A stretch of DNA of 14,048 bases from Anaerolineales bacterium. Lineage in GTDB: Bacteria; Chloroflexota; Anaerolineae; Promineifilales; Promineifilaceae. Below the pieces are notes generated by a model. It had not been told where the DNA came from. It did no database searches and worked only from the letters and a program-made list of their open reading frames with translations. Positions 1 through 6,889 of the stretch are shown here, one piece after another (position 1 is the first letter of the stretch; every line of letters begins with the position of its first letter). The stretch is from contig JAGQGA010000040.1 in NCBI GenBank assembly GCA_020432595.1, positions 1 through 14,048 on the forward strand, read 5' to 3'. Position numbers and translations under genes: made by a program.

Positions 1-58
1 GGCCGTTTTGCGAAGGAAATGAGTTGTCAGCTAACCCCCAAATGCACCCCTTTACCCC

Positions 59-540
59 CTAGATAATACGCTTTGGGTTTTCCAGAACGAGTATGTTGCT
101 TAACAGACGTTGGGGAGAGAAGATAGATAAAAGGTACTGCCCGTTTGGCAGCAGGAGCATAGGCAGAATGTGGTCAAAATGGGTATATTCCACTTCAATA
201 ACAAATACTTGGCGTTTGCTGGGCTGAATAGGCAAATTCACACCAGCGGTTTGGGTTAATTTGGCGACCCAGGCACCGGCGGCGTTGACGACGATGAGAG
301 CCTGAATCACGTCGCCTGATGTAAGTTCAATGCCAGTGATTTGGTTGTGGCTGTGGCACATCCGGCCGACCTCTGCCGTCAAATAAGTTGCACCCAGTTC
401 TATCGCTTTGTGGCGATAGGACAGCAGGGCAGCAAGAGGGGACATGGAGCCATCACGCCGGCCGAACATGGCTCCTACGCAAATCATGTCATAGTTTGCC
501 TGATCTCGCTCAAGATTTTGTTCCTTTAGACTCTTCAAAC
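59..540 (-). pseudogene. Remnant of an FAD-dependent oxidoreductase (DAO/DadA-type), truncated at both ends
   Basis: The reading frame encodes a piece typical of the middle of DAO-family flavoproteins (glycine/D-amino-acid oxidases). It contains FGRRDGSMSP, like the usual DG-x-x-x-P block, then an IELTSGD segment, the VVNAAGAWV signature and a KRQVFVIE strand. The N-terminal FAD-binding GxGxxG region, about 150 residues in family members, is absent. The frame instead runs upstream into the rnhB coding sequence in another phase, so its first 45 or so codons are not meaningful. The frame also stops (TAG at 59-61) soon after a weak LPNGQYL block, so the C-terminal part is missing. Lines in this stretch are near 40% GC, lower than most neighbouring genes. 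I read it as a decayed or recombined fragment. A very divergent short protein starting at an internal ATG is possible but less likely. Confidence 0.6.
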
Positions 541-1163
541 TGTAACGGGGTACGAATGGGAGCAAAGGTGTGGCGATGAACGGCCGTTGCGCCATACTTT
601 GCAATCGCTGCCCGGTGCGCTTCGGTACCATACCCTTTGTGCTGGGCAAAGTTGTACAGTGGGTAAAACGGGTCAAGGGCAATCATCTCCCGGTCGCGGC
701 TCACTTTTGCCAAGATGGAGGCGGCGGCAATGCTCAGGCTGAGGCTGTCGCCGCGCACAATGGCCTGCTGCGGCAAGTTGACACGAGCCAGGCGAATACG
801 GCCGTCAATAAGCAACCCATCGGCAGCGGGGTCTAGCTGCGCCAGTGCCCGCGTCATTGCCAGCCGGGTGGCGGGCAAAATTCCCTCGGCGTCAATCTCT
901 TGGGCTGTGGCTGCCCCGATACCGTAGGCCAAGGCATTGGCAATAATCACGTCAAAGAGGGTTTCGCGGGTAACGGCCGTTAACTGCTTAGAATCATTCA
1001 CCCCCCGCAGTGTTGGTTCGGCACCAGGCGGCAAAATAACCGCCGCTGCCACCACTGGGCCAGCTAATGCCCCTCGGCCGGCCTCGTCCAGCCCGGCCAC
1101 ATATCTCAGTCCATATCGCTCTGCCAGGGCAAGTTCATACGCCAATGTTGGTACCGTTTTCAT
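510..1163 (-). CDS. rnhB: Ribonuclease HII
   Basis: Cytoplasmic endonuclease that cuts the RNA strand of RNA-DNA hybrids and single ribonucleotides misincorporated in DNA. The 217-residue length fits the family. Signature blocks appear in order: GLDEAGRGALAGPVVAAAV at residues 24-42 (catalytic D26 and E27), NDSKQL at 56-61, LLIDG (D120), GDSLSLSIAAASILAKVSRD at 138-157 (D139), and the C-terminal HKGYGT..H at 175-183 followed by HRHTFAPIR at 197-204. D26, E27, D120 and D139 match the four metal-binding acidic residues of the family. The start is ATG at 1161-1163. No strong Shine-Dalgarno sequence precedes it, and a TACACT box about 14 nt upstream could indicate a short leader. The gene holds two copies of the AACGGCCGTT palindrome, both encoding Thr-Ala-Val. 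Its 3' end overlaps the frame of the oxidoreductase remnant. Confidence 0.96.
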   Translation of the reverse strand: MKTVPTLAYELALAERYGLRYVAGLDEAGRGALAGPVVAAAVILPPGAEPTLRGVNDSKQLTAVTRETLFDVIIANALAYGIGAATAQEIDAEGILPATRLAMTRALAQLDPAADGLLIDGRIRLARVNLPQQAIVRGDSLSLSIAAASILAKVSRDREMIALDPFYPLYNFAQHKGYGTEAHRAAIAKYGATAVHRHTFAPIRTPLQFEESKGTKS

Positions 1164-1552
1164 ATTGGGGCAAAGTGTATCACATCATGTGGCTAAATCC
1201 GTGGGAAGTTACGCTTGGGTTGTAAACAATTTCATAGGCAGGGGTTACGGGAACTTACAGGAAACGGCCGTTTCTCTGCTATCCTAAATTCACGACTTCT
1301 TAACGGCCATCCCCGCCCGCACAAACACCCACCACGCAGACCCACAGCCTGCTATGTTTGTGCCAATGCGCCCACGACTCTCCCATACACATAAAGGAGG
1401 TGATACCTTATCACGAGCCATGCCCCCTGTTTGTCATCCGCCAAGGATGATCCGCATCCAACTGCATAGATGAGTGTGTTGGTGTCTGTCTCTCCAACCT
1501 TCATCCTGTCTGTATTTGTACACGTATTGGTATTCAGATTGGAGTATTTTCG
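1164..1552. other. Gene-free leader between rnhB and the protease gene
   Basis: This 389-bp stretch separates divergent genes and should hold promoters for both. It contains an exact AACGGCCGTT (1263-1272) and a degenerate copy (1302-1311, ending CATC). It also has a perfect 9-bp inverted repeat, GCACAAACA (1319-1327) with TGTTTGTGC (1355-1363), and a consensus Shine-Dalgarno-like run at 1393-1404. A weak promoter-like pair, TTACAG (1255-1260) and TATCCT (1280-1285) with 19-bp spacing, straddles the palindrome. No protein of recognisable family is encoded. I do not recognise a known riboswitch. Confidence 0.5.
1393..1414 (+). promoter_or_regulatory. Isolated consensus Shine-Dalgarno sequence within a small hairpin
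   Basis: AAAGGAGGTGAT (1393-1404) is a perfect complement to the usual 3' end of 16S rRNA, far stronger than any ribosome-binding site of the recognised genes here, yet it lies about 150 nt before the next annotated start. GTGATA (1400-1405) and TATCAC (1409-1414) form a 6-bp stem with a 3-nt loop that overlaps it. The following in-frame ATG (1420) opens a 17-codon frame ending in TGA at 1471-1473. That stop overlaps another ATG at 1470, which opens a 33-codon frame rich in V, L and F that runs into the start of the protease gene. This could be a translated leader or chance. Confidence 0.3.
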
Positions 1553-4528
1553 ATGTTGCGTAAAAATTTAACCCGCCAAGTATCCTTTATTCTCATAACC
1601 CTGATTTTGTTGATAACCCCTCTGGTCGCCTTTGCCCAAAACCCTATCCCTGTCACCCGTGACCAACCAGCACAAGCACTATTTGCCCCCGTAGATGAAC
1701 AGGCCAACCGCTTGAACGGCACGCAAACAGCCCAAGCAGATCGCTATGCCAACAAGGCTACAACGGCCGACATGACCATTGTCATGGCCCAACCGCACTT
1801 GCTGCGCAGCGGCAAAATGGTTAACCTCAACCTGTCAGCTGATGTCCAGCTTGCCCTGACACCCGATCTCATTGAGGCACGCAGCGAGCAGGACTTCAGT
1901 TGGTTTGCCCAGGATGAGGCCAACGGTGTCTTTGCCGTTTTGGTTGCCAATGGGGATGTGCTGTTTGGCAATGTGCGAGTCAACGGGGAGCTGTTTCAAA
2001 TTCGCCCGCTTGGTGATGGATTAACGGCCGTTATTCGCGCCGACGAAACGGCCTTCCCCCCCGACCACCCGGCAGATTATGATGAGCAGTTTTTAACGGC
2101 CGTTGCCCAGGAAGCCACCATCGCCCTGGAGGACATCTTCCCCGGCCGTGAAGCCAACCCCGTTGATGACGAAGCCACCTTTGACAACGGCGACACCGTG
2201 AGCGCAGCCGACCTACAGGAAGCTCTGCTCTTTGAAACTGGTGAAAGCAGCGAAAGCGACCTGTTGGAAGAACTGGGAACGGCCGTTGACGACACTCCCC
2301 AGCTTGACGATAGCTCGACCACGAATGACGACACGTTAAACGCTCCGATGGCCCCTCAAGACAAAAGTACCACCATCACTGTCATTGTCGCCTACACCAA
2401 CAACGCCCGCGCTGAAGTGGGTGGCACAGCGAACATGAACGCGCTCATCCAAACGGCCGTTGATGAAGCCAATCAAACCTACCGCAACAGCGGTATCAAC
2501 ACCAGCCTCCACCTCGTCCACCGCTACGAAGTCGCCTACCCCGAAGCCACCATGTCCCTCGACCTCAATCGCTTCCGCACCAGCGGCGACGGCATCATGG
2601 ACAACATCCACACCCAGCGCAACCTGCACGATGCTGACGTAGCCATCCTCATTCGCACCAGCACAGACTCCTGCGGCCTGGCCTACATTTACCCTGCTGC
2701 CACTGATGCCTTTGGTGTCGTTGCCCAAGATTGCGCCACCGGCTACTACTCATTTGCCCACGAAATCGGTCACATCCAGGGTGCCTTGCACAACCCGGAA
2801 GAAAGCAGCAGCAATTGGCCTTTCGCCTATGGGCATGGCTACTACAACAACGCAGATGGCTGGCGCACCGTCATGTCCTACGACTGTCCGAATGATTGTG
2901 ACCGCCTACCCTACTGGTCTAACCCCAACCGCGCTTGGGGCGGCGACCCCATGGGGACAGAAGCGACCCACAACAATGTCCGTGTTCTCAACGAAACGGC
3001 TGGCAAAGTGGCCGGGTTCCGCACCACCGGCATTGCCGACAGCGTTGAAGCAGGAGATCAATTCGGCCGTTCCCTAGCCGAGGGCGACTTCAATGGCGAT
3101 GGCTTTGTAGACCTGGCAATAGGCGTTCCATTTGAAAATCTGTCTACAGGCGGCTTGTTCCCCACCAATATCGGCAACGCAGGCATGGTAAACGTCCTGT
3201 ACAGCACGGCTGGTGGACTATCCACCGTTGACAATCAGGGCTGGCACCAAGATACACCCAACATAGACGGAGCAGCCGAAGCTGGCGACCAGTTTGGCTA
3301 TGCTGTGGCCACAGGTGACTTCAACAACGATGGGTTTGACGATTTGGCTGTCGGAGTGCCGTATGAATCAATTGGCAGCCTGGCTGGGGCTGGTGCAGTT
3401 AATGTTATCTATGGTTCGTCATCTGGGCTGACCAGTTTTGGCGACCAGATTTGGCATCAGAATACAGCCAATGTGGCTGGCGGGTCGGAAGCAGGCGACC
3501 ATTTTGGGGCGGCTCTCGCCACGGGCGACTTTAACAACGATGGGTTCGATGACCTCGCCATTGGCGTACCCGATGAAAGCATTAACAGCAAGAACCATGC
3601 TGGCGCTGTGCATGTGCTGTTTGGCTCGGCGGGAAAATTAACGGCCGTTAATAACCAATTCTGGCATCAGGACAGCACTGGCGTTGTTGGCGGCGTTGAA
3701 ACCGGCGACCTCTTTGGCAGCGCACTCGCTGCTGGCGACTTTGACGGCGACAACTTCGACGACCTCGCCATTGGCGTACCCGATGAGGGCATTGGCACCG
3801 CCAACCACGCTGGTGCCGTCAACGTCCTTTATGGCTCAGCCAGCCGCCTAACCGCCAACGGCGACCAAATGTGGCATCAGAACAGCACCAACATCGTTGG
3901 CGGCTCGGAAAGCGGCGACCACTTCGGCTTCGCCCTCGCCGCAGGTGATTTCAACGGCAACAACCTCTATGACGACCTTGCCATTGGCGTTCCCCATGAA
4001 GGCATTGGCGGCGTGGCTAACGCCGGGGCAGTCAACGTCATCTACGGCAGTTGGAGTGTCGGCTTAGCCAGCGCTAACAACCAGCTATGGCATCAAAACA
4101 GCACCAATGTCGAAGGTGTTGTCGAAGCTGATGATCAGTTTGGCTATAGTCTTGCGGCCGGCAACATCGGCCACATTGGGCGCAGTGCGCTGGTTATTGG
4201 CGTTCCCTATGAAGATTTGGATGCTATCAGTAATAATGGCGTTGTGCAAATCCTCTATAGCAACAACGGTAGCGGGCTTACTGCTACGGGCGACCAAATG
4301 TGGCACCAAGACAGCAATTTTGTTGAAGGGACGGCCGAAGCCAACGATTGGTTTGGTTTTGCTGTGACGGCTGGCGATTTCAACAATGACAACCGCGCTG
4401 ACATTGCCATAGGTGCTCCCGGCGAAGGGGTAGGAAGTGCTAATAACGCGGGGGCTGTGAATGCACTCTACAGCAATGGCACGGCTATCTCGGCAGCGAA
4501 TGACCATTTGTGGCACCAGGACAGTTAG
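1553..4528 (+). CDS. Secreted metzincin metalloprotease (reprolysin-like/M12-M72 type) with seven FG-GAP repeats
   Basis: Probable secreted zinc endopeptidase of 991 residues. A signal peptide is clear: basic MLRKNLTRQ, a hydrophobic core, and VAFAQ near residue 29. Residues about 30-270 form a propeptide-like region ending in an acidic, low-complexity linker. The catalytic domain, about 272-490, has the zinc site HEIGHIQGALH with H403, E404, H407 and H413, then a metzincin Met-turn TVMSY (M441) and a YWSNP segment typical of bacterial reprolysin-like and peptidyl-Asp peptidases. Residues about 496-991 are seven FG-GAP repeats of about 70 residues, enough for one seven-bladed propeller. Most carry a calcium-binding loop of the form DFNxDGxxD. 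The protein ends right after the last WHQDS motif, with no sorting domain or membrane anchor. ATG 1553 has a good ribosome-binding site (TTGGAG, spacing 8). The substrate is unknown. Confidence 0.92.
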   Translation: MLRKNLTRQVSFILITLILLITPLVAFAQNPIPVTRDQPAQALFAPVDEQANRLNGTQTAQADRYANKATTADMTIVMAQPHLLRSGKMVNLNLSADVQLALTPDLIEARSEQDFSWFAQDEANGVFAVLVANGDVLFGNVRVNGELFQIRPLGDGLTAVIRADETAFPPDHPADYDEQFLTAVAQEATIALEDIFPGREANPVDDEATFDNGDTVSAADLQEALLFETGESSESDLLEELGTAVDDTPQLDDSSTTNDDTLNAPMAPQDKSTTITVIVAYTNNARAEVGGTANMNALIQTAVDEANQTYRNSGINTSLHLVHRYEVAYPEATMSLDLNRFRTSGDGIMDNIHTQRNLHDADVAILIRTSTDSCGLAYIYPAATDAFGVVAQDCATGYYSFAHEIGHIQGALHNPEESSSNWPFAYGHGYYNNADGWRTVMSYDCPNDCDRLPYWSNPNRAWGGDPMGTEATHNNVRVLNETAGKVAGFRTTGIADSVEAGDQFGRSLAEGDFNGDGFVDLAIGVPFENLSTGGLFPTNIGNAGMVNVLYSTAGGLSTVDNQGWHQDTPNIDGAAEAGDQFGYAVATGDFNNDGFDDLAVGVPYESIGSLAGAGAVNVIYGSSSGLTSFGDQIWHQNTANVAGGSEAGDHFGAALATGDFNNDGFDDLAIGVPDESINSKNHAGAVHVLFGSAGKLTAVNNQFWHQDSTGVVGGVETGDLFGSALAAGDFDGDNFDDLAIGVPDEGIGTANHAGAVNVLYGSASRLTANGDQMWHQNSTNIVGGSESGDHFGFALAAGDFNGNNLYDDLAIGVPHEGIGGVANAGAVNVIYGSWSVGLASANNQLWHQNSTNVEGVVEADDQFGYSLAAGNIGHIGRSALVIGVPYEDLDAISNNGVVQILYSNNGSGLTATGDQMWHQDSNFVEGTAEANDWFGFAVTAGDFNNDNRADIAIGAPGEGVGSANNAGAVNALYSNGTAISAANDHLWHQDS
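3050..4528 (+). repeat. In-gene tandem array of seven FG-GAP units (~210 bp period)
   Basis: The (A/S/T)-G-D-x-FG blocks start at about 3050, 3281, 3491, 3701, 3911, 4127 and 4340. Spacings are 231, 210, 210, 210, 216 and 213 bp, so the middle units are of equal length. Each unit reads roughly GDxFG-x-A-x-A-x-GDFNxDxxDDLAIGVPxE, followed by GAVNVxYGS and a WHQ(D/N)S linker. Unit 6 has lost the acidic loop (AGNIGHIGRSALVIG), so it probably does not bind calcium. The DNA of the units has diverged, so this is old duplication of protein blades and not a recent expansion. Confidence 0.9.
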
Positions 4529-4560
4529 CTTAACGGCCGTTTCTCACGACCAATAAAACA

Positions 4561-4595
4561 AAAACGAGTGTCGTGGATTCACGATGCTCGTTTTT
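4561..4595 (+). terminator. Rho-independent terminator after the protease gene
   Basis: A 15-nt left arm (4561-4575, AAAACGAGTGTCGTG) pairs with 4580-4594 (CACGATGCTCGTTTT) across a 4-nt loop. The two DNA mismatches become G-U pairs in RNA, so the stem is fully paired. It ends in five T residues, and the A-run on the left side would let it work on the other strand as well. It lies 33 bp after the protease stop, just beyond an AACGGCCGTT copy at 4532-4541. Confidence 0.85.
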
Positions 4596-4700
4596 GCTGT
4601 AACCAGCCAAGCAGCTTTCAAAGATATTGATCGGGCGTTTTCCTTGTCTCCCAACCACCTCTACCCTATCATTTCCTCATACCGATGTCAGGAGATGCAG

Positions 4701-5108
4701 ATGGAACCAAATCACTTTTTAGGCAGTTGGGAACTGGACAGCCAACAATCGCGCTATCAATTGGGCGAACCGCCGTTAACGGGAACGTATCGCATTGCAG
4801 CGGAAGGGCAACAGCTTTGGTTTTACATGGCGTGGACGGCCGTTAATGGCAGCAGTCATGAAGCCAGTTATGCGGGTACGCCGGATGGCAGGGATTATGC
4901 GCTGGCAGAAACGGCCGTTGCCGATGCCGTTTGTCTCTTCTTTGAAGACCCCCTCAACCTTGTTTCTACCGCCAAACGGGACGGTGCCCTCATCCTCCAC
5001 GCCCGCCGCACCCTCGCCGACGACCTCAACACCATGACCGTCGTCCAATCCGGCCACACCGAAGCGGGGCCGTATGCCAATTTTTCGGTCTACAAGCGCA
5101 TTGCCTGA
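4701..5108 (+). CDS. Hypothetical small lipocalin-like protein
   Basis: A 135-residue protein of unknown function. It opens with FLGSWELDSQQSRYQLGEPPLTGTYRI, resembling a recurring bacterial hypothetical family (GTWKLNxxKSKY...P.SGT..I) predicted as a small beta-barrel. Later blocks such as YAGTPDGRDYAL and the closing YANFSVYKRIA match the usual pattern of that family, D-G-K-D-Y and a Y-x-x-x-x-V-Y-x-K/R end. There is no signal peptide or membrane segment, so it is probably cytoplasmic. I chose ATG 4701 because GGAG (4691-4694) sits 6 nt upstream. The frame stays open back to ATG 4584, but that start lies inside the terminator stem and adds residues unlike the family. It contains AACGGCCGTT at 4910 and a 9/10 copy at 4835. 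It is probably transcribed from its own promoter within 4596-4690. Confidence 0.75.
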   Translation: MEPNHFLGSWELDSQQSRYQLGEPPLTGTYRIAAEGQQLWFYMAWTAVNGSSHEASYAGTPDGRDYALAETAVADAVCLFFEDPLNLVSTAKRDGALILHARRTLADDLNTMTVVQSGHTEAGPYANFSVYKRIA

Positions 5109-5164
5109 TGATTGGAGATTAGAGATTGGAGATTCAACCCAATCTCCAATCCCCAATCTCTCCT
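5109..5164. terminator. GATTGGAGATT-family hairpin between convergent genes
   Basis: GATTGGAGATT (5124-5134) and AATCTCCAATC (5141-5151) form a perfect 11-bp stem around a 6-nt CAACCC loop. Further direct copies of the unit flank it on both sides (5110-5120 and about 5151-5159). It fills almost the whole gap between the stop codons of two convergent genes, so it could end transcription from both sides. There is no long T-run, so classical intrinsic termination is uncertain. Related units occur near 6785-6850 and 7927-7995. Confidence 0.6.
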
Positions 5165-6547
5165 CTAAACCACCTTCCCCGGATTCAAAATATTATTCGG
5201 GTCAAACAGCCGCTTAATACTGCTCATTACCGCAATCGCCCCTTCCCCGTGTTCATAAACCATATATTTTTGCTTGCCAATCCCCACCCCATGCTCACCG
5301 GTGCAGGTGCCGCCCAGTGCCAGTGCCTTTTGCACCACTCGATCATTAAACGTTTGCAGTACCGCCTGCTGCGCCGCGTCGTCCTTGCGGCCAAAGGCCA
5401 CCGTGTGCAAATTGCCATCCCCGGCGTGGCCGAACAACGCCCCCTTGACGTGTAGCTCGTCAAACAGGCTGTTGGTGTAGGCAGCCAGCACCGGGTATTG
5501 GGAGATAGGCACGGCGACATCGGTAATCAGATAGATGCTGTCGGGGTAAATGCGGAACAAAATTTCGCCCAGCTTGTGCCGCCCTTCCCACAGCCGATCT
5601 CGTTCATCGCGCCCCACGCCCGCTTCAAAATAAGTGCAACCGCAATCATCACATACCTGCCGCACCAGCTCCAGTTCGGCAGTGATGGTGGCGGCACTGG
5701 CTCCGTGAAATTCCATGAGCAATAACGGCCGTTCTGGTAAATCCACTGAATCCAGCGTGTTCATATACCGCACCGAATCCGCATCCAGCAGCTCCAAAGC
5801 TGCCGGGTTTAGCCCAGAGCCAATAATGCCATACACCGCCTCCGCCGCCGCTGGGGTTGAATCAAATGCCGCCACCACCGCGCTAAAATGCTCCGGCAGC
5901 GGGTGTAGCTTCAGCGTTGCCTCCGTAATCAGCCCCAGCGTCCCCTCCGACCCCGTAAACAGATGGGTCAAATCATACCCCGCCGACTGCTTCACCGAGC
6001 GCGACCCCGTGCGAATGACCTCTCCATTCGCCAACACCACTTCCAGTGCCATGATGTTGTCGCGGGTTGCCCCATAGCGCACCGTGCGCGTTCCCGCCGC
6101 ATTGTTCGCCACCATGCCGCCAACGCTGGCATTGGCTCCGGGGTCGGGGGCAAAAAAGAGGCCATATTGCGCCAGGGTTTTGTTCATATCCTTGTAGAAA
6201 ATCCCCGGCTGCACCGTTACCTGAAAATCATTTTGGTGGACGGCCACAATGCGGTTCATGCGACCAAAATCAATGACAATGCCGCCGCGCAGGGGAATGG
6301 TGTTGCCTTCCAAACTGCTGCCCGCCCCCCAGCCGGTAATGGCAACCTGGTTCTCATTTGCCAGCCGTGCAATCTGGCTCACCTGCGCCGTCGTCTCCGG
6401 CCAAACCACCAGGTCAGGCAGGTGGGCGGTGTGGGAAGATTGGTCTTTGGCGTGTAAATTGCGGTCGCTGTCGGCACTGGAAACATGCTCCGCGCCAACA
6501 ATTTGTTGTAAGGCGTTGGTTAATTGGGTAAGGGTTGTTATATCCAT
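5165..6547 (-). CDS. FAD-linked oxidase, D-lactate dehydrogenase / glycolate oxidase GlcD type
   Basis: A 460-residue flavoprotein that most likely oxidises a D-2-hydroxyacid, such as D-lactate or glycolate, and passes electrons to a quinone or other carrier. The FAD-binding domain (about residues 44-215) shows VVWPETTAQVS, GWGAGSSLEGN (72-82), PDPGANASVGGMVANNAAGTRTVRYG (134-159) and SAGYDLTHLFTGSEGTLGLITEATL (188-212). The C-terminal oxidase domain carries DVAVP (343-347), GHAGDGNLH (373-381), GTCTGEHGVG (413-422) and the closing FDPNNILNPGKV. Length and motifs are closer to the LDHD/D-lactate dehydrogenase branch than to larger fused enzymes. No Fe-S partner (GlcE or GlcF) is adjacent. ATG 6545-6547 has AGGA 6 nt upstream. 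One AACGGCCGTT copy is at 5724, read here as Arg-Pro-Leu. The exact substrate cannot be settled from sequence. Confidence 0.9.
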   Translation of the reverse strand: MDITTLTQLTNALQQIVGAEHVSSADSDRNLHAKDQSSHTAHLPDLVVWPETTAQVSQIARLANENQVAITGWGAGSSLEGNTIPLRGGIVIDFGRMNRIVAVHQNDFQVTVQPGIFYKDMNKTLAQYGLFFAPDPGANASVGGMVANNAAGTRTVRYGATRDNIMALEVVLANGEVIRTGSRSVKQSAGYDLTHLFTGSEGTLGLITEATLKLHPLPEHFSAVVAAFDSTPAAAEAVYGIIGSGLNPAALELLDADSVRYMNTLDSVDLPERPLLLMEFHGASAATITAELELVRQVCDDCGCTYFEAGVGRDERDRLWEGRHKLGEILFRIYPDSIYLITDVAVPISQYPVLAAYTNSLFDELHVKGALFGHAGDGNLHTVAFGRKDDAAQQAVLQTFNDRVVQKALALGGTCTGEHGVGIGKQKYMVYEHGEGAIAVMSSIKRLFDPNNILNPGKVV

Positions 6548-6587
6548 TTCACATCCTATTTGGCAAAATTTTTAGTTGCTATACAGG

Positions 6588-6669
6588 TGTCATTTCGAGG
6601 TCCTCCGAGAAATCCCATTGACATCGCCAAGGGAGCGGGATTTCTCCTCGAAGACTCGTCGAGATGACA
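6588..6669. repeat. Long imperfect inverted repeat (TGTCATTTCGA...GAGATGACA type)
   Basis: The left arm (6588-6616) starts TGTCATTTCGAGG and ends GAGAAATCCC. The right arm (6637-6669) starts GGGATTTCTC and ends TCGAGATGACA. The arms match over about 29-33 nt with a few mismatches and a 20-nt loop. Elements beginning TGTCATTTCGA and with GAGAAATCCC/GGGATTTCTC cores are widespread intergenic palindromic repeats in diverse bacteria, from general knowledge. It may be a small non-autonomous mobile repeat or a transcribed hairpin. Confidence 0.8.
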
Positions 6670-6784
6670 TGTTTGGGTCGAAAATTGATTTATGGTTGCC
6701 AAGCCTGGATAGTTACCGTATTTCTATGAACTTCTAAACCATCTTTTGTCTAGGCTATGAGTATAACATGATTCCATAGAGAAA

Positions 6785-6850
6785 GAGATTAGGGATAAAA
6801 AGTTGCGTGCCGCCAGTGCCTAATCTCCAATCTCCCAATCTCCAATCTGC
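6785..6850. repeat. GATTGGAGATT-family repeat upstream of galT
   Basis: GAGATTAGG (6785-6793) pairs with CCTAATCTC (6819-6827) as a 9-bp stem with a 25-nt loop. The right arm continues as repeated CAATCTCC units up to about 6848. The unit is the complement of the GATTGGAGATT repeats at 5110-5160 and close to those at 7927-7995. It lies within 50 bp of the galT start and could affect its leader RNA. Confidence 0.6.
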
Positions 6851-6889
6851 ATTTGCCCAATTTTGCCAAACCGCCTACCATTCCAGCCA

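Larger units (their letters stand above)
6548..6889. other. Gene-free divergent region upstream of galT and the FAD oxidase
   Basis: About 340 bp between divergent genes. It holds a long inverted repeat (6588-6669) and a GATTGGAGATT-type repeat (6785-6850), described separately. Between them, TTGATT (6685-6690) and GATAGT (6708-6713), 17 bp apart, are a weak candidate promoter for galT. No coding frame of recognisable family is present, apart from an in-frame TTG codon at 6863 that could extend galT. Confidence 0.45.

Noticed and set aside
1393..1404. Possible fragment of a 16S rRNA 3' end
   Set aside because: The match is only to the anti-Shine-Dalgarno complement on this strand. No rRNA helices flank it on either strand.
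4584..4700. Upstream ATG start for the lipocalin-like gene
   Set aside because: It lies within the terminator stem and has no ribosome-binding site, while ATG 4701 has GGAG at the right distance and begins the conserved region.
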